Made by a program: the position numbers and the translations under genes. Positions 36,835 to 47,970 of a DNA stretch of 64,000 bases are shown here, in pieces. A model generated the notes under the pieces. It searched no databases. It was not told the origin of the DNA and worked only from the letters and a program-made list of their open reading frames with translations. Source of the stretch: Pseudidiomarina taiwanensis (GTDB lineage Bacteria > Pseudomonadota > Gammaproteobacteria > Enterobacterales > Alteromonadaceae); contig NZ_PIQG01000002.1 of NCBI RefSeq assembly GCF_003987435.1, positions 124,001 to 188,000 of the forward strand, written 5' to 3'. Position 1 is the first letter of the stretch. Every line of letters begins with the position of its first letter.

Positions 36835-38613
36835 CTAATCAGCGTTAGAGTCCTGTTCTGATAAGGTAACCGCTACATTCAATTCCTGCAATGCTTCAGC
36901 ATTGGCAACACCCGGCGCATCGGTCAGCACACAAGCAGCTGTGGTGGTTTTCGGGAAGGCGATCACATCACGAATCGAACTGGCGCCTACCATCAACATC
37001 ACCAACCGATCTAACCCGAATGCGAGACCCGCGTGCGGTGGCGCACCATATTGCAGCGCATCGAGTAAGAACCCAAACTTCTCTTGGGCTTCAGCAGCAT
37101 CGATCCCCAAGATTTCAAACACCGCTTGCTGCATCGCATTATCATGGATCCGCACCGAGCCGCCACCGACTTCTACGCCGTTAAGCACCATATCATACGC
37201 ATTCGAGAGTGCCGCGCTCGGCTCAGCTTTGAGTTGCTCTGGGGTCACGCCAACTGGAGCTGTGAACGGATGGTGAATCGCGTGCAACTGGCCGTCATGC
37301 TCTTCAAACATTGGGAAGTCGACCACCCACAATGGCCGCCACTCGTCAGCGACCAAACCAAACGCCTCACCAAGCTTCAAGCGCAGCGCACCAAGCGCTT
37401 CGGCAACCACAGTTGCCGAATCCGCACCAAAGAAAATGATATCGCCAGTTTTCGCCGCAGTGCGTTCAAGAATTCCATTGAGTGCGTCATCAGGAATAAA
37501 TTTCAGCACCGGTGATTGAATCCCGTCACGGCCGGCCTCGAGGTCGTTCACTTTCAGCCAAGCCAAACCTTTGGCGCCATAGATACCCACGAACTGAGTA
37601 TATTCATCAATCATTTTACGGGTGATCGCTGCCGCCTGCCCCGGCACTTTCAGCGCCGCGACCCGCCCTTTTGGATCATTGGCAGGGCCAGCAAATACTT
37701 TAAACTCAACCTCGGTCAGTAAGTCAGCGACATCGACTAACTCTAGCGGATTGCGCAAGTCTGGCTTATCACTACCAAAGCGGCGCATCGCCTCGTGCCA
37801 ACTCATCCGTGGGAAGTCGCCTAAATCGATATTAAGCAACTGCTGGAACAACCCGCGCACCATAGTCTCGGTGATTTCCATCACCTGATCGGCGCTCATA
37901 AACGAGGTTTCGATATCGATTTGGGTAAATTCTGGCTGGCGGTCCGCACGTAAGTCTTCATCTCGGAAACACTTCACGATTTGATAATAGCGGTCAAAAC
38001 CCGACATCATCAGTAACTGTTTAAATAATTGCGGCGATTGCGGGAGCGCGAAGAATTTGCCTTTATGCGTACGGCTCGGAACCAAGTAATCCCGCGCACC
38101 CTCAGGTGTGGCACGGGTCAACATGGGCGTTTCGATATCTAAGAAACCGGCATCATCAAGGAAGCGGCGCACAGCAGACGTCACTTTCGCACGAAACTGC
38201 AAATTATGACTCATGTTGGGGCGACGCAAATCGATATAACGATAACGCAAGCGTTGCTCTTCGCTCACTTGCTGGTTGTAGTCAATCGGCAGCGGTGCAG
38301 AACGGTTTAGAATCGTGAGTTCAGTCGCTATTACTTCAACCGCACCAGTGGCCATATTGGCATTCACTTGGCTTTCCGGACGGGCACGCACTTCGCCGCG
38401 TAATTGAATACAGAATTCTTGGCGTAACTTGTTCGCAGTTTCAAACAACTCGGCTTGGTCTGGGTCAAACACTACTTGCACAATCCCAGTGCGGTCGCGC
38501 ATATCGATAAAAATTAAGCCACCGAGGTCTCGGCGTTTATGCACCCATCCACTCAAAGTGACGTGTGTGGCGACTGTCGCTTGATCAAGTTGTCCGCAAT
38601 AATGGCTTCGCAT
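36835..38613 (-). CDS. aspS: aspartyl-tRNA synthetase
   Basis: The 592-residue class II synthetase has an N-terminal OB anticodon-binding domain ([21 protein letters not shown]), motif 2 ([18 protein letters not shown]), the bacterial GAD insertion, and motif 3 ([13 protein letters not shown]). Length is that of the bacterial type. It lies upstream of ruvCAB on the same strand. Confidence 0.97.
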   Translation of the reverse strand: MRSHYCGQLDQATVATHVTLSGWVHKRRDLGGLIFIDMRDRTGIVQVVFDPDQAELFETANKLRQEFCIQLRGEVRARPESQVNANMATGAVEVIATELTILNRSAPLPIDYNQQVSEEQRLRYRYIDLRRPNMSHNLQFRAKVTSAVRRFLDDAGFLDIETPMLTRATPEGARDYLVPSRTHKGKFFALPQSPQLFKQLLMMSGFDRYYQIVKCFRDEDLRADRQPEFTQIDIETSFMSADQVMEITETMVRGLFQQLLNIDLGDFPRMSWHEAMRRFGSDKPDLRNPLELVDVADLLTEVEFKVFAGPANDPKGRVAALKVPGQAAAITRKMIDEYTQFVGIYGAKGLAWLKVNDLEAGRDGIQSPVLKFIPDDALNGILERTAAKTGDIIFFGADSATVVAEALGALRLKLGEAFGLVADEWRPLWVVDFPMFEEHDGQLHAIHHPFTAPVGVTPEQLKAEPSAALSNAYDMVLNGVEVGGGSVRIHDNAMQQAVFEILGIDAAEAQEKFGFLLDALQYGAPPHAGLAFGLDRLVMLMVGASSIRDVIAFPKTTTAACVLTDAPGVANAEALQELNVAVTLSEQDSNAD

Positions 38614-38736
38614 GCCCTTTCCTTACCGCTTTGAAGTTACAGTTTGTAAAGCGCAACATTATAGCGAAATAGGCTAATTTGTCAGTAGTCGAGCGGCTTT
38701 TATTATCAATATCGCATGCGCGGCCCGGTTCAGCTA

Positions 38737-38750
38737 GAATAGCGCTATTC
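38737..38750. promoter_or_regulatory. 14-bp perfect palindrome in the cmoA promoter region
   Basis: GAATAGCGCTATTC is its own complement and ends 3 bases before TATGAT (38754-38759), a likely -10 for cmoA. It could be an operator site. No known regulator is assigned. Confidence 0.4.
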
Positions 38751-38778
38751 CGCTATGATCTGAGATGGACATAAGACT

Positions 38779-39525
38779 ATGACAACACCGCGCGATGCAA
38801 TTTACGCAGAGCCCTTAGCGCAAGTGAGCGACTTCGTTTTTGACGAACGCGTCGTCGAAGTGTTTCCCGATATGATTAATCGCTCGGTCCCGGGCTATCA
38901 GAGTATTCTGCACGGCATTAAGCAACTCACCCGCCATTACGCCCAGCCCGATAGCAATCTATATGATCTTGGCTGCTCGCTCGGTGCGGCGACGTTAGCC
39001 ATGCGCCAAGGACTCGAGTCAGATGCGCCAGCAGCGGTAAAGATTATCGCAATCGATAACTCGCAAGCCATGATCGAACGGGCCGAACGTCATATTGAAG
39101 GGTTTCGGAGTAGCATCCCGGTGCAATTAAAATGCGAAGATATCCAGGCATCAGAATTTGATTCCGCATCGGTCATCGTGATGAATTTCACCTTGCAGTT
39201 TATTCCACCAGAGCAACGTCAACACCTACTTGAGCGCATTTATGCGGGTCTAAAGCCCGGTGGCGTGCTGATCATTGCAGAAAAGTTCAAACACCCATCA
39301 ACAGCAATGAACGAAACCCTGATCGATTTGCATCATGAATTTAAGCGTGCCAATGGTTACAGCGAGTTGGAAATTAGCCAAAAGCGCGCCGCTATCGAAA
39401 ACATCATGAAAATCGATACCCTCGAAACCCATCGACAGCGACTACAAACGATTGGCTTTAGTGAATTCGCTATTTGGTTTCAGTGCTATAATTTCGCCGC
39501 TATGTTGGCGCAAAAGCCGCAATGA
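38779..39525 (+). CDS. cmoA: CmoA, carboxy-SAM synthase
   Basis: The 248-residue methyltransferase-fold enzyme converts S-adenosylmethionine and prephenate to carboxy-SAM. Motifs are YDLGCSLGAATLAMRQ (cofactor), IAIDNSQAMIERAERH and MNFTLQFIPPEQR. CmoB uses the product. The stop overlaps the cmoB start. Confidence 0.95.
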   Translation: MTTPRDAIYAEPLAQVSDFVFDERVVEVFPDMINRSVPGYQSILHGIKQLTRHYAQPDSNLYDLGCSLGAATLAMRQGLESDAPAAVKIIAIDNSQAMIERAERHIEGFRSSIPVQLKCEDIQASEFDSASVIVMNFTLQFIPPEQRQHLLERIYAGLKPGGVLIIAEKFKHPSTAMNETLIDLHHEFKRANGYSELEISQKRAAIENIMKIDTLETHRQRLQTIGFSEFAIWFQCYNFAAMLAQKPQ

Positions 39526-40514
39526 TAAAAGGATCGCTCGTGCAATTTTCAGCTTTTCAAGATGACCTCAGCGCGGTCGCACAAAGCCCATTTCCAGAGT
39601 GGCTGGTCAGCCTTGCGCCACAACTCGAAAACTGGCTCAAAACGCAACAGCATGGCGAACTTAAAGCCTGGCTTAAAAGCGTCGAACAACTCCCTCTGAT
39701 AACGCCGACAGAGATCTCACTCGGTGATACCGTAACCGTCACGAATAACCAAATTCAGCCAGGTCAACAAGCCCGCATCGAGGGCTTATTGAAGCAGTTG
39801 ATGCCATGGCGCAAAGGACCGTTTGACCTCCACGGGGTGCATATCGATACCGAGTGGCGCTCTGATTTCAAATGGCAACGGGTGGCCCCGCATATCGGCG
39901 ATCTGAGCGGCCAACATGTGGCGGATATAGGTTGTGGCAGTGGTTACCATCTATGGCGGATGTTGGAGCAAGGCGCGGAGCACGTCTGGGGCATCGACCC
40001 CGGTCAGTTGTTTATGGCGCAATTTCTCGCGGTCAAACACTTCATGCCAAAAGAGTTGCAGCAACGTGCGCACTTTTTCCCACTTGGCATCGATGATCTT
40101 GGCCCACTCCAGTGTTTCGATACTGTATTTAGCATGGGGGTGTTATATCACCGCCGCTCGCCGATTGATTTCCTCAGTCAATTGAAACAGTTGCTCCGTC
40201 CAGGTGGGCAGCTGGTGCTTGAAACCATTGTCATTGAAGGCGGCGAACAGGATGTATTAGTGCCGGGACAAACCTACGGCAAAATGCGAAATGTCTGGTT
40301 TATCCCAAGCAGCAAAGCCTTGATGCATTGGCTCCGACGGGTCGGTTTTAAACAAGTTGAATGCGTTGATGAAGGCGTAACCGAGTTGGCCGAGCAACGC
40401 GCGACGGCTTGGATGGAAGGGCAATCGTTGGCGGATTTTCTCGATCCAAACGACAACAGCCGCACCATCGAGGGCTATCCAGCTCCTCGACGGGCAGTCA
40501 TTATTGCTAAATAG
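39522..40514 (+). CDS. cmoB: CmoB, tRNA U34 carboxymethyltransferase
   Basis: The 330-residue enzyme transfers the carboxymethyl group from carboxy-SAM to 5-hydroxyuridine 34 of certain tRNAs, widening wobble decoding. It shows [36 protein letters not shown] and [16 protein letters not shown]. It starts inside the cmoA stop and ends 8 bases inside the convergent galU. Confidence 0.95.
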   Translation: MIKGSLVQFSAFQDDLSAVAQSPFPEWLVSLAPQLENWLKTQQHGELKAWLKSVEQLPLITPTEISLGDTVTVTNNQIQPGQQARIEGLLKQLMPWRKGPFDLHGVHIDTEWRSDFKWQRVAPHIGDLSGQHVADIGCGSGYHLWRMLEQGAEHVWGIDPGQLFMAQFLAVKHFMPKELQQRAHFFPLGIDDLGPLQCFDTVFSMGVLYHRRSPIDFLSQLKQLLRPGGQLVLETIVIEGGEQDVLVPGQTYGKMRNVWFIPSSKALMHWLRRVGFKQVECVDEGVTELAEQRATAWMEGQSLADFLDPNDNSRTIEGYPAPRRAVIIAK

Positions 40515-41391
40515 CCTTACTGAGCCATTGTTGCAATGGTTCGGCCAAAGCTTGGTCGCGGAGCGCGTGTTCAATGATGGCTTTGACATAGCCCAGTTTA
40601 TTGCCGCAGTCGTGGCTCTTACCTTTCATGTAATAGGCATCCACTTGTTGTTGCTGCAGTAACATCGCCATCGCGTCCGTCAATTGGATTTCATTCCCGG
40701 CTCCGACCGGAGTTTGCTCCAGTAGCGGCCATAATTCCGCCGGGAACACGTAACGTCCAACCACAGCAAGATCAGATGGCGCTTCGGCAACAGGTGGTTT
40801 TTCAACTAACTGGGTAATCGCTGCCGATTGTCCGGGGGCAAGCTCAACCCCATTGATATCGGCCACACCGTATTGATTGACGAGTTCCTTCGGAACCTTT
40901 TCCACCATCACTTGCGCAGCACCGGTCGCGTTGAACGTTGCGATCATCTCAGCCAAGTTATCGCGACTCAAATCACAGCTGGCAGCATCAACCAGCACAT
41001 CTGGCAATACCACGGCAAACGGCTCGTCACCCACCAGTGGACGGGCACAAAGCACCGCATGACCGAGCCCTTTCGCATGGGCTTGACGCACTGGCATGAT
41101 GGTGACACCTTGCGGGCACAAGCTCTGCACTTGCGCAAGCAATTGGTCTTTGCCACGCGCCGCTAAGGTTGCTTCTAATTCGAAGTTACTGTCAAAGTGG
41201 TTTTCAATCGCACCTTTGCTGGAATGGGTCACCAAAATAATATCTGTTAATCCTGCTGCCACACATTCTTCAACAATTAATTGAATCAGTGGTTTATCAA
41301 CCAAAGGCAACATCTCTTTGGGAATCGCTTTGGTGGCTGGCAGCATACGTGTGCCAAGACCTGCAACAGGGATCACTACTTTTTTAACCAT
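40507..41391 (-). CDS. galU: UTP-glucose-1-phosphate uridylyltransferase
   Basis: The 294-residue nucleotidyltransferase has the start motif [30 protein letters not shown], metal-site region [13 protein letters not shown] and the sugar-binding [11 protein letters not shown]-like stretch ([12 protein letters not shown]). It makes UDP-glucose for envelope polysaccharide. It stands alone on the minus strand. Confidence 0.93.
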   Translation of the reverse strand: MVKKVVIPVAGLGTRMLPATKAIPKEMLPLVDKPLIQLIVEECVAAGLTDIILVTHSSKGAIENHFDSNFELEATLAARGKDQLLAQVQSLCPQGVTIMPVRQAHAKGLGHAVLCARPLVGDEPFAVVLPDVLVDAASCDLSRDNLAEMIATFNATGAAQVMVEKVPKELVNQYGVADINGVELAPGQSAAITQLVEKPPVAEAPSDLAVVGRYVFPAELWPLLEQTPVGAGNEIQLTDAMAMLLQQQQVDAYYMKGKSHDCGNKLGYVKAIIEHALRDQALAEPLQQWLSKAI

Positions 41392-41447
41392 CTCTCAAAC
41401 CTTTTTCCGTTTTCCTTAACTGCTTTCCTTAATTTCACCTAGCCCGC

Positions 41448-42185
41448 TTAGAATTGGTCGTAAAAATCATCGTCCAATTCTTCTTCCAGCGGGTCTGGCT
41501 CAACCGGTGGATTGCCATCATACACTTTGTTGCGCCAATATTGGAAATAAGCCTCTTTAACAAAACTATATGGGTCGAGCGAGTTTTGCATCAGCTGTTC
41601 TTGCTGACGCAGCTGCAAACGGGTATCAAGCGCTTTCACTCCAGTTCGCGCAGCGCGTGCTGAAAAATCAAGTTCAGAACGCGGGAAGTAGGTACGGTCA
41701 TACAAGTCAGCGCCACGATCAATTACGACCGTTGGCCCGTATCCAGGTAACATCAAATACGGTCCTTCTGGGACGCCGTAGCTCGCTAAGGTTTCGCCGA
41801 AGGTCTCTCTGCGACGCTCTAATCCAAGCGGCGTCGCCACATCAAAAATCCCTACCACGCCAACCGTGCTATTGATCACAAAACGCCAGAAACTGACGCC
41901 AGCGTCTGTCACTTTGCCCTGCAAAGCGTTATTTAACAGCGAGGCAGGTTCTTCAAGGTTGTCACTTACATTGCGAAGCCCCTCACGAACCGGTTCAGGT
42001 ACATTTTCATAGGCTTCGGCAGCAGGCAATAACACGTGCTCATCGAGCTTTTCGTTAAACGCCCACATATCGCGGTTAAAGTCCTCAAACGGGTCGCGCG
42101 GGTCAGCCCACGCGTCATCCTCAGGAACACTCGCACAACCACTTAAAACGATTGCTAACACCATCAGGGTTAATTTTTTAAACAC
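41448..42185 (-). CDS. mlaA: MlaA (VacJ), outer-membrane phospholipid removal lipoprotein
   Basis: The 245-residue lipoprotein has lipobox LSGC and the MlaA pattern DPFEDFNRDMWAFNEKLD, NALQGKVTDAGVSFWRFVINSTVGVVG and TFGETLASYGVPEGPYLMLPGYGP. MlaA removes mislocalised phospholipids from the outer leaflet with a porin and hands them to MlaC. The acidic C-terminal tail is variable. The mlaFEDCB genes are not in the window. Confidence 0.94.
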   Translation of the reverse strand: MFKKLTLMVLAIVLSGCASVPEDDAWADPRDPFEDFNRDMWAFNEKLDEHVLLPAAEAYENVPEPVREGLRNVSDNLEEPASLLNNALQGKVTDAGVSFWRFVINSTVGVVGIFDVATPLGLERRRETFGETLASYGVPEGPYLMLPGYGPTVVIDRGADLYDRTYFPRSELDFSARAARTGVKALDTRLQLRQQEQLMQNSLDPYSFVKEAYFQYWRNKVYDGNPPVEPDPLEEELDDDFYDQF

Positions 42186-42199
42186 GCAGTTACTCCGTT

Positions 42200-43408
42200 T
42201 TACTCGCTCACCAGGGAGTCAATCACTAACTCGACTGTCTGGCTTTGCGCCGCCACCACAACCGGGCTTGCATCAATATCACCCGGCTCGCGATCAATTT
42301 GTTCATCCAATGAGATACGTGCTTGCACCTGCCATTGGTTTAAATTGGTTAGATTATAATCGGGCAACATGGCATCGGCACTCGATAAAGTCACCGTGAC
42401 CGGGAACTCAGTCACAGCTTGCCGCACCACCGCAGCTGGCATTGGCACACCATCCACCGCGCGCACATAAACAAATAAAGTCGCGTTATCTGGCACCTGC
42501 GTTGCTAATTCTGGCGCCAGTTCAACCACCACCGTCAGTTGCAACTGCTGTTGTGCGAGACGCCCTTGTGCATCAGCAATCGCCGCTTGCAGCGCTTGCG
42601 TACGTGCACTATCGTCGGCCACTTGTTCAGTAAGGAGCTGCCAAGCGCTAATGGCTTGGGCGTAATCGCCGCGTTGATAGGCCACCAAACCAATTAAACT
42701 TAGCGCCTCTAAGTTATTGGGTTCGCGTTGCAGCAACTGCGCTAACAGTTGTCCCGCTCGGGCAATGTGCTCGTCGGTGCCTAGGTTGACCAATAGCTCG
42801 GCATAACTGACGATGGTCGCGCTACGCTCAGGATTCAGTGCCAATGACTTTTCATACGCCTCAATGGCTTGCTCCGGTTGCTGCATCACCGTCATCACCC
42901 GGCCATAAATAAGCCAAGGCACCGGGTCATTGGGAGCCTGCATTAGTTTTTGGCGCAACCCTAAAGCAAACTGACTCAATTCTGCCGGGGTCGTTGCCGC
43001 AGCATCATCCGACATCACCTTACGGCCAAGTTCCGGCAACTTAGCCAACGCTTCATCCGCCTGTTGCTGCAGTTTCCAGCCACCAAATAAGGCATACAGC
43101 ACCACGGTGGTGATTAATATCAGCGCTGCAGGCAAGTAAATAACCTTGCCCACTTTACGATCATCGAATTGCTCGACTTCACTGTTTTCACTGATGAATC
43201 GCTTATCAAGTTCAAGCAAAGCACGCCGTGCAGCATTTTCGGTCAGCAAGCCATCCTTCTGTTCTTGCTCGATTTCCAGCTTGCGCTGCTCATAGAGCTC
43301 TTGGTTAACTTGCAAACGCGTCCGTTGCTGCTCGTGTTGCCGACGCCCCAGCACCAATAAGAATGCCGCGCCAATTAAACCGGTTAAAAACGCATATAAC
43401 CAAATCAT
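42200..43408 (-). CDS. ccmI: CcmI, cytochrome c maturation apo-protein chaperone
   Basis: The 402-residue protein has two membrane segments (about 2-20 and 92-112) separated by a basic, coiled loop, then TPR repeats (DPVPWLIYGRVMTVMQQPEQAIEAYEKSLALNPE and onward) and a beta-rich C-terminal domain. CcmI presents apocytochrome c to the CcmFH ligase. It is the last gene of the ccm operon and overlaps ccmH. Confidence 0.92.
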   Translation of the reverse strand: MIWLYAFLTGLIGAAFLLVLGRRQHEQQRTRLQVNQELYEQRKLEIEQEQKDGLLTENAARRALLELDKRFISENSEVEQFDDRKVGKVIYLPAALILITTVVLYALFGGWKLQQQADEALAKLPELGRKVMSDDAAATTPAELSQFALGLRQKLMQAPNDPVPWLIYGRVMTVMQQPEQAIEAYEKSLALNPERSATIVSYAELLVNLGTDEHIARAGQLLAQLLQREPNNLEALSLIGLVAYQRGDYAQAISAWQLLTEQVADDSARTQALQAAIADAQGRLAQQQLQLTVVVELAPELATQVPDNATLFVYVRAVDGVPMPAAVVRQAVTEFPVTVTLSSADAMLPDYNLTNLNQWQVQARISLDEQIDREPGDIDASPVVVAAQSQTVELVIDSLVSE

Positions 43409-43932
43409 TCTGCACGCTCCGTATCGGTTCCACGCTGTTTCGCAAGCTCCTGTTGTAAACGTTCAAGTTGCGCTTGTTCAGCGGCCGATAATTGCTCATC
43501 GCCCTCAAGTTCACGGCGTCGCCGCAACTGCATGACACGCCAGCTGATGGCGGTCACGCCAAGGACTACAAATAACGCAGGGCCCCACCAGAGAATACTG
43601 GTACTGGCTTTCATAGGCGGCTGATAGTGGGCAAAATCGCCATAGCGAGCGACCATAAAATCAATCACCTCTTGCTTGCTTGCGCCGGCTTTGACCATTT
43701 CATAGGTTTTATCGCGCAAGTCTTTTGCCAAAGGTGCATCAGAGTCCGACAACGCTTGGTTCTGACATTTTGGGCAACGCAGCTCATCAATAAGGTCGCG
43801 AAACAAAGCTTCGCGCTCAGGATCATCAAATTGATAGGCCTGCAGATTGACCGCATGCGCCACCCCAACAGGGGCGTGCAACAGCACTACCGCAAGACTA
43901 AAAAAGGTGGCTGTGAAGAACTTCCGTATCAT
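43405..43932 (-). CDS. ccmH: CcmH, cytochrome c maturation thiol protein
   Basis: The 175-residue protein has a signal peptide, the redox motif LRCPKCQ (Cys53, Cys56) and a C-terminal membrane helix around 105-125. It keeps the haem-binding cysteines of apocytochrome reduced and works with CcmF and CcmI. It is the short form that lacks the TPR part, which is in ccmI. Confidence 0.95.
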   Translation of the reverse strand: MIRKFFTATFFSLAVVLLHAPVGVAHAVNLQAYQFDDPEREALFRDLIDELRCPKCQNQALSDSDAPLAKDLRDKTYEMVKAGASKQEVIDFMVARYGDFAHYQPPMKASTSILWWGPALFVVLGVTAISWRVMQLRRRRELEGDEQLSAAEQAQLERLQQELAKQRGTDTERAE

Positions 43933-44522
43933 GCCCCGCCCCCTTGTTGCTCAGCTTGATAATCGGCGAACAACTGCTGATAAATCGGCTCCAATACATT
44001 GGCCCAAACGCGCTCATTCACATCGCCAACGTGGCGATAGCGAATCTGACCATGATGATCAATCATGAAGGTCTCAGGAGCGCCATACACACCAAATTCA
44101 ATAGCAACATCACCTTGGGCATCGAACAAGTTCAACACATAGGGGTCACCTAGGGTATTGAGCCAGTTGACGGCTTTCGCGCGTGAGTCATCTTTATAAT
44201 TTAAACCGACAATCGCCACCCCAGCAGCCGCGAGTTGGTTTAAATACTCATGCTCAGCACGACAAGTTGGGCACCATGTTGCCCACACATTTAATAACAG
44301 CGGTTGCCCTTTGAGCACCTGCTCTGAATAGATTTTCTCTGGCTGATAAATATCAGGCAACTGAAACTCAGGCACGGGCTTTCCAACTAACGCAGAGCTC
44401 AGTTCAGTCGGGTCTGAAAACAGCGCTTTTAATAAAAAGCCTACCATCAGCACAAAAGCCGCTAGGGGTAAGCCCAACACCAACCAGCGCCATGGCGAAC
44501 GTTCAGTTGTTTGCTCAACCAT
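43929..44522 (-). CDS. ccmG: CcmG (DsbE), periplasmic thioredoxin of cytochrome c maturation
   Basis: The 197-residue protein has an N-terminal membrane anchor (about 12-34) and a thioredoxin fold with WATWCPTC (Cys84, Cys87) and a cis-proline region (YGAPETFMID). It supplies reductant to CcmH or apocytochrome c. The start overlaps the ccmF end by 8 bases. Confidence 0.96.
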   Translation of the reverse strand: MVEQTTERSPWRWLVLGLPLAAFVLMVGFLLKALFSDPTELSSALVGKPVPEFQLPDIYQPEKIYSEQVLKGQPLLLNVWATWCPTCRAEHEYLNQLAAAGVAIVGLNYKDDSRAKAVNWLNTLGDPYVLNLFDAQGDVAIEFGVYGAPETFMIDHHGQIRYRHVGDVNERVWANVLEPIYQQLFADYQAEQQGGGA

Positions 44523-46509
44523 GGCTCACCTCCGCTTCCGCGCCAGCACTGCTGCGCCGCTTGCGCAACAAGCGCGATTGCGAACGATAGCGCTTATCGG
44601 TCATAGCCAATGCACCACCGAGGGACATAATAATTGCGCCAAGCCAAATCCAGCGGACAAACGGCTTCACATATATCCGCACCGCCCAAGCATTACCATC
44701 TTCAAGCGGCTCGCCAAGCGCAACATACAAGTCGCGAGTAAAGCCCGCATCAAGACCGACCTCAGTCATACTGGTCTTCTGCACGGTATAAAAACGTTTC
44801 TCGGTAATCAGGTACGAAATTTGCCGCTCACCTTTATACACTTCGAACTCGGCATGGTCGGCGATAAAATTAGGCCCTTGATATTGGCTTAATTCAGCGA
44901 ATTTAAAGCGATAGCCCTGTACCGTGACTTCATCACCCGGGGCCAAGCGCACATCACGCTCAACTTCATATTGGCTCACTGCCGCAATGCCCACTAAAGT
45001 AATCGCGAAACCAAGATGACCGAGCACCATGCCCCAGTGACTGCGGCCCAACTTAGTCAAGCTCGCAAGCCCTTCGCCGCGCTGTTCAATACGCTGCTTC
45101 AACTCAGTTACCAGAGTCAGCACAATCCACAAGGCTAAGACCAGACCAAGTACCGTCATAGCATGAACTTGGTCTGCAAGAACCAAAGGAATGGCATAGC
45201 CCAAACCCAAGGCCAAAATCAAAGCCAAGGCGAGCGAGCCACGCAGCGGCGCGAGTTGCTGGCGGCGCCAGCGGAACAGCGGGCCAAGCCCCATCAGCAG
45301 CACAAAAGGCACAATCAGATAGGTGTACATCTGGTTGAAAAACGGCACCCCAATGGAAATTGAGCCCAGCCCTAACTCTTTATGGACGAGCGGCAATAAG
45401 GTGCCCAGCAGCACCACCACCATGGCCGCCATCAATAGAATGTTATTCCCCAGCAGCAAGACTTCACGCGAAGCAAAGTCATAGCGGGTTTGCGAACTGA
45501 CTGCCCCGGCGCGCAAGGCGAACAGCAATAAGGAGCTGCCAATCACAATCACGAGTAAGGCAAGGATAAACAGCCCACGCGCAGGATCCGTTGCAAACGC
45601 ATGCACTGAAACAATGACCCCAGAGCGGACCAAGAAAGTCCCAAGTAAGCTCAAGCTGAAGGCAGAAATTGCCAACAGGACCGTCCAGGCTTTAAAGGTT
45701 CCGCGTTTTTCGGTCACCGCCAACGAGTGAATCAGCGCAGTGCCCACGAGCCATGGCATAAAGCTGGCATTTTCGACTGGATCCCAGAACCACCAGCCGC
45801 CCCAGCCAAGCTCGTAGTAAGCCCACCAACTGCCAATCGCAATCCCAAGGGTAAGGAAAATCCATGCCGCTGTAGCCCACGGACGTGACCAACGGGCCCA
45901 GGAGGCATCGAGCTTTCCGGCCAACAAAGCTGCAATTGCAAAGGCAAAGGCCACCGAGAAGCCGACATAGCCCATATACAATAACGGCGGGTGAATAATC
46001 ATCCCGGGGTCTTGCAAGAGCGGATTCAAATCACGGCCATCAACCGGAATCAGTGGTAAGGCACGGTCAAATGGATTGGAGACCGACAGCATAAACGAGT
46101 AAAAGCCGATACTAATCAGCCCAAGAATCGCTAATACTCGTGCCATCATGGTTACTGGCATCCGCTTCGAGAACATCGCCACCGCAGCGATCCAACCCGC
46201 CTGCATCAACATCCACAGTAAGAACGACCCTTCATGGGAGCCCCACACCGCAGTGATGCGATAGATGAGCGGCAATTTGGTATTCGAGTTAGCCGCCACA
46301 TAATAAACGCTGAAATCGTGAACGATAAACGCCCAGGTCAGCATAATGTAGGCAACGAGGGTAAAGAAAAATTGTCCGTAGGCGAGTGGCCGCGCCAATA
46401 GCATGGCACCGCTATGGCCTTTGTAGGCGCCCCAAAGCGGGTAAATGGCCAGTAGAATCGAGAAGGTCAGCGCTAACGCCAGCGCCATTTGCCCTATTTC
46501 AGCAATCAT
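44515..46509 (-). CDS. ccmF: CcmF, cytochrome c haem lyase subunit
   Basis: The 664-residue polytopic protein has the tryptophan-rich WWD motif ([20 protein letters not shown]), [13 protein letters not shown], and conserved histidines in [11 protein letters not shown]. It takes haem from CcmE and joins it to apocytochrome with CcmH. Size and motifs are typical. Confidence 0.97.
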   Translation of the reverse strand: MIAEIGQMALALALTFSILLAIYPLWGAYKGHSGAMLLARPLAYGQFFFTLVAYIMLTWAFIVHDFSVYYVAANSNTKLPLIYRITAVWGSHEGSFLLWMLMQAGWIAAVAMFSKRMPVTMMARVLAILGLISIGFYSFMLSVSNPFDRALPLIPVDGRDLNPLLQDPGMIIHPPLLYMGYVGFSVAFAFAIAALLAGKLDASWARWSRPWATAAWIFLTLGIAIGSWWAYYELGWGGWWFWDPVENASFMPWLVGTALIHSLAVTEKRGTFKAWTVLLAISAFSLSLLGTFLVRSGVIVSVHAFATDPARGLFILALLVIVIGSSLLLFALRAGAVSSQTRYDFASREVLLLGNNILLMAAMVVVLLGTLLPLVHKELGLGSISIGVPFFNQMYTYLIVPFVLLMGLGPLFRWRRQQLAPLRGSLALALILALGLGYAIPLVLADQVHAMTVLGLVLALWIVLTLVTELKQRIEQRGEGLASLTKLGRSHWGMVLGHLGFAITLVGIAAVSQYEVERDVRLAPGDEVTVQGYRFKFAELSQYQGPNFIADHAEFEVYKGERQISYLITEKRFYTVQKTSMTEVGLDAGFTRDLYVALGEPLEDGNAWAVRIYVKPFVRWIWLGAIIMSLGGALAMTDKRYRSQSRLLRKRRSSAGAEAEVSHG

Positions 46510-47000
46510 GGCGAGCCTCCGTCTTGGTTATAAGCCTCGTTACTATTCGGATTAACGTGCTTAATACCTTTCATTTGCTCAGCCAACTCTGGCGGCATGT
46601 ATTCTTCATCGTGCTTAGCGAGGACTTCAGTTGCCTCAAGTACTAAAGGCTCAATCATTACGCCTTGGGCAACAATACCTTGCCCCTCACGAAATAAGTC
46701 AGGCAAGATCCCTTGATACAGAATGGTCACTTCAGGGCCAGTATCGGTAACCCGGAAGCTGACTTCGAGAGTCTGTGGATTGCGCTGCACGCTGCCTTCC
46801 ACCACCATGCCACCGATGCGTAAGCGCTGGCCCACCACGGGTTTGACTTTATCCGCACCTAAGCCATCGTGAACCTGGCTCGGGGTATAGAACAAATCAA
46901 CTTGCTCACTCATAGCGTACAAAATTAAACCAAGACTTGCGGCAACTCCAAATACCAGGCCTAGCGTCCATCCTAAACGCTTTTTACGACGAGGGATCAT
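46506..47000 (-). CDS. ccmE: CcmE, periplasmic haem chaperone
   Basis: The 164-residue protein has an N-terminal membrane anchor and an OB-fold domain. The covalent haem-binding His130 is in [11 protein letters not shown] with Tyr134 in the usual H-x3-Y spacing. It overlaps ccmF and ccmD by 4 bases each. Confidence 0.96.
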   Translation of the reverse strand: MIPRRKKRLGWTLGLVFGVAASLGLILYAMSEQVDLFYTPSQVHDGLGADKVKPVVGQRLRIGGMVVEGSVQRNPQTLEVSFRVTDTGPEVTILYQGILPDLFREGQGIVAQGVMIEPLVLEATEVLAKHDEEYMPPELAEQMKGIKHVNPNSNEAYNQDGGSP

Positions 47001-47206
47001 GCCTTACTACTCCGTTGTTGTTTGCGTCGTGCTAATCGTTGTTGCCGAGCCGCCTCTTGTGCGCACAATTTACGCAAGTTTTTGCGAACCAGCATGGTGT
47101 GTATCATTAAACCCGCGAGGGCAAAAAAAGTTCCCGCAAAAGATAGCCAGACATAAAAGCCATAGCCACCCATCGCGATAAAATCATGCCAGGATTCAAA
47201 TGCCAT
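46997..47206 (-). CDS. ccmD: CcmD, haem exporter accessory protein
   Basis: A 69-residue protein with one membrane helix ([22 protein letters not shown]) and a basic cytoplasmic tail. CcmD helps release holo-CcmE from CcmABC. Identification rests on size, topology and its place between ccmC and ccmE. Confidence 0.9.
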   Translation of the reverse strand: MAFESWHDFIAMGGYGFYVWLSFAGTFFALAGLMIHTMLVRKNLRKLCAQEAARQQRLARRKQQRSSKA

Positions 47207-47207
47207 C

Positions 47208-47969
47208 TTATTGTCCTTCTGTTTGCGCCGCGTTATCGCCGAGCAGCTCTTGTTGAACCCACGGGCGATGCAGTTCTTGCTTCAATATTTCATTACGCAA
47301 ACGCCAGCAAATCAGTGCAGCGGTTAACATCGCAAAACCGAATAAAGCAATGTAAAGCGGCGTCGCCATGCTCATTGGCATCGAGGGCTTAGCAAACTTG
47401 GTGATGGTTGAGGTCTGATGCAGCGTGTTCCACCAGTAAACCGAGTAATGAATAATCGGTACGTTGACCACCCCAACCAAAGATAAAATCGCCGCAGCTT
47501 TAGCGCCCGTGCGCTTATCTTCGAAGGCATGGTAAAGCGCAATCACCCCGATATAGAGGAACAACAAAATAAGTTGCGAAGTAAGCCGTGCATCCCACTC
47601 CCACCAGGTCCCCCACATGGGTTTACCCCAAACCGCACCGGTAAATAATGAAATCGCGGTCATCACTGCTCCAACTGGCGCGATGGCATTGATCGACCAC
47701 TCTGCGGTGCGGATCTGCCACACCAGCGCAATTAAGGCGACAATCGCCATACCGGTAAACGAGCCCATACTATAAAGCGCAGCCGGAACATGAATGAAAA
47801 TGATGCGATAGCTATCACCTTGTTGGTAATCCGGTGGTGCGAAGGCGAGGCCCCAACCGACCCCAACTACAACACCAATAACCGCCAATACCGAAAACCA
47901 TGGCAGCATCTTGCCCAATAATCGATAACTTGCCTCGCCCTTTGCATAGGGGTGTAACCATCGCCACAT
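47208..47969 (-). CDS. ccmC: CcmC, haem delivery membrane protein
   Basis: The 253-residue protein has six hydrophobic segments, the WWD motif WGTWWEWDARLTSQL and conserved histidines (IFIHVPAALYSMG and PIIHYSVYWWNTLHQ). It loads haem onto CcmE. It follows ccmB by one base. Confidence 0.96.
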   Translation of the reverse strand: MWRWLHPYAKGEASYRLLGKMLPWFSVLAVIGVVVGVGWGLAFAPPDYQQGDSYRIIFIHVPAALYSMGSFTGMAIVALIALVWQIRTAEWSINAIAPVGAVMTAISLFTGAVWGKPMWGTWWEWDARLTSQLILLFLYIGVIALYHAFEDKRTGAKAAAILSLVGVVNVPIIHYSVYWWNTLHQTSTITKFAKPSMPMSMATPLYIALFGFAMLTAALICWRLRNEILKQELHRPWVQQELLGDNAAQTEGQ

Positions 47970-47970
47970 G

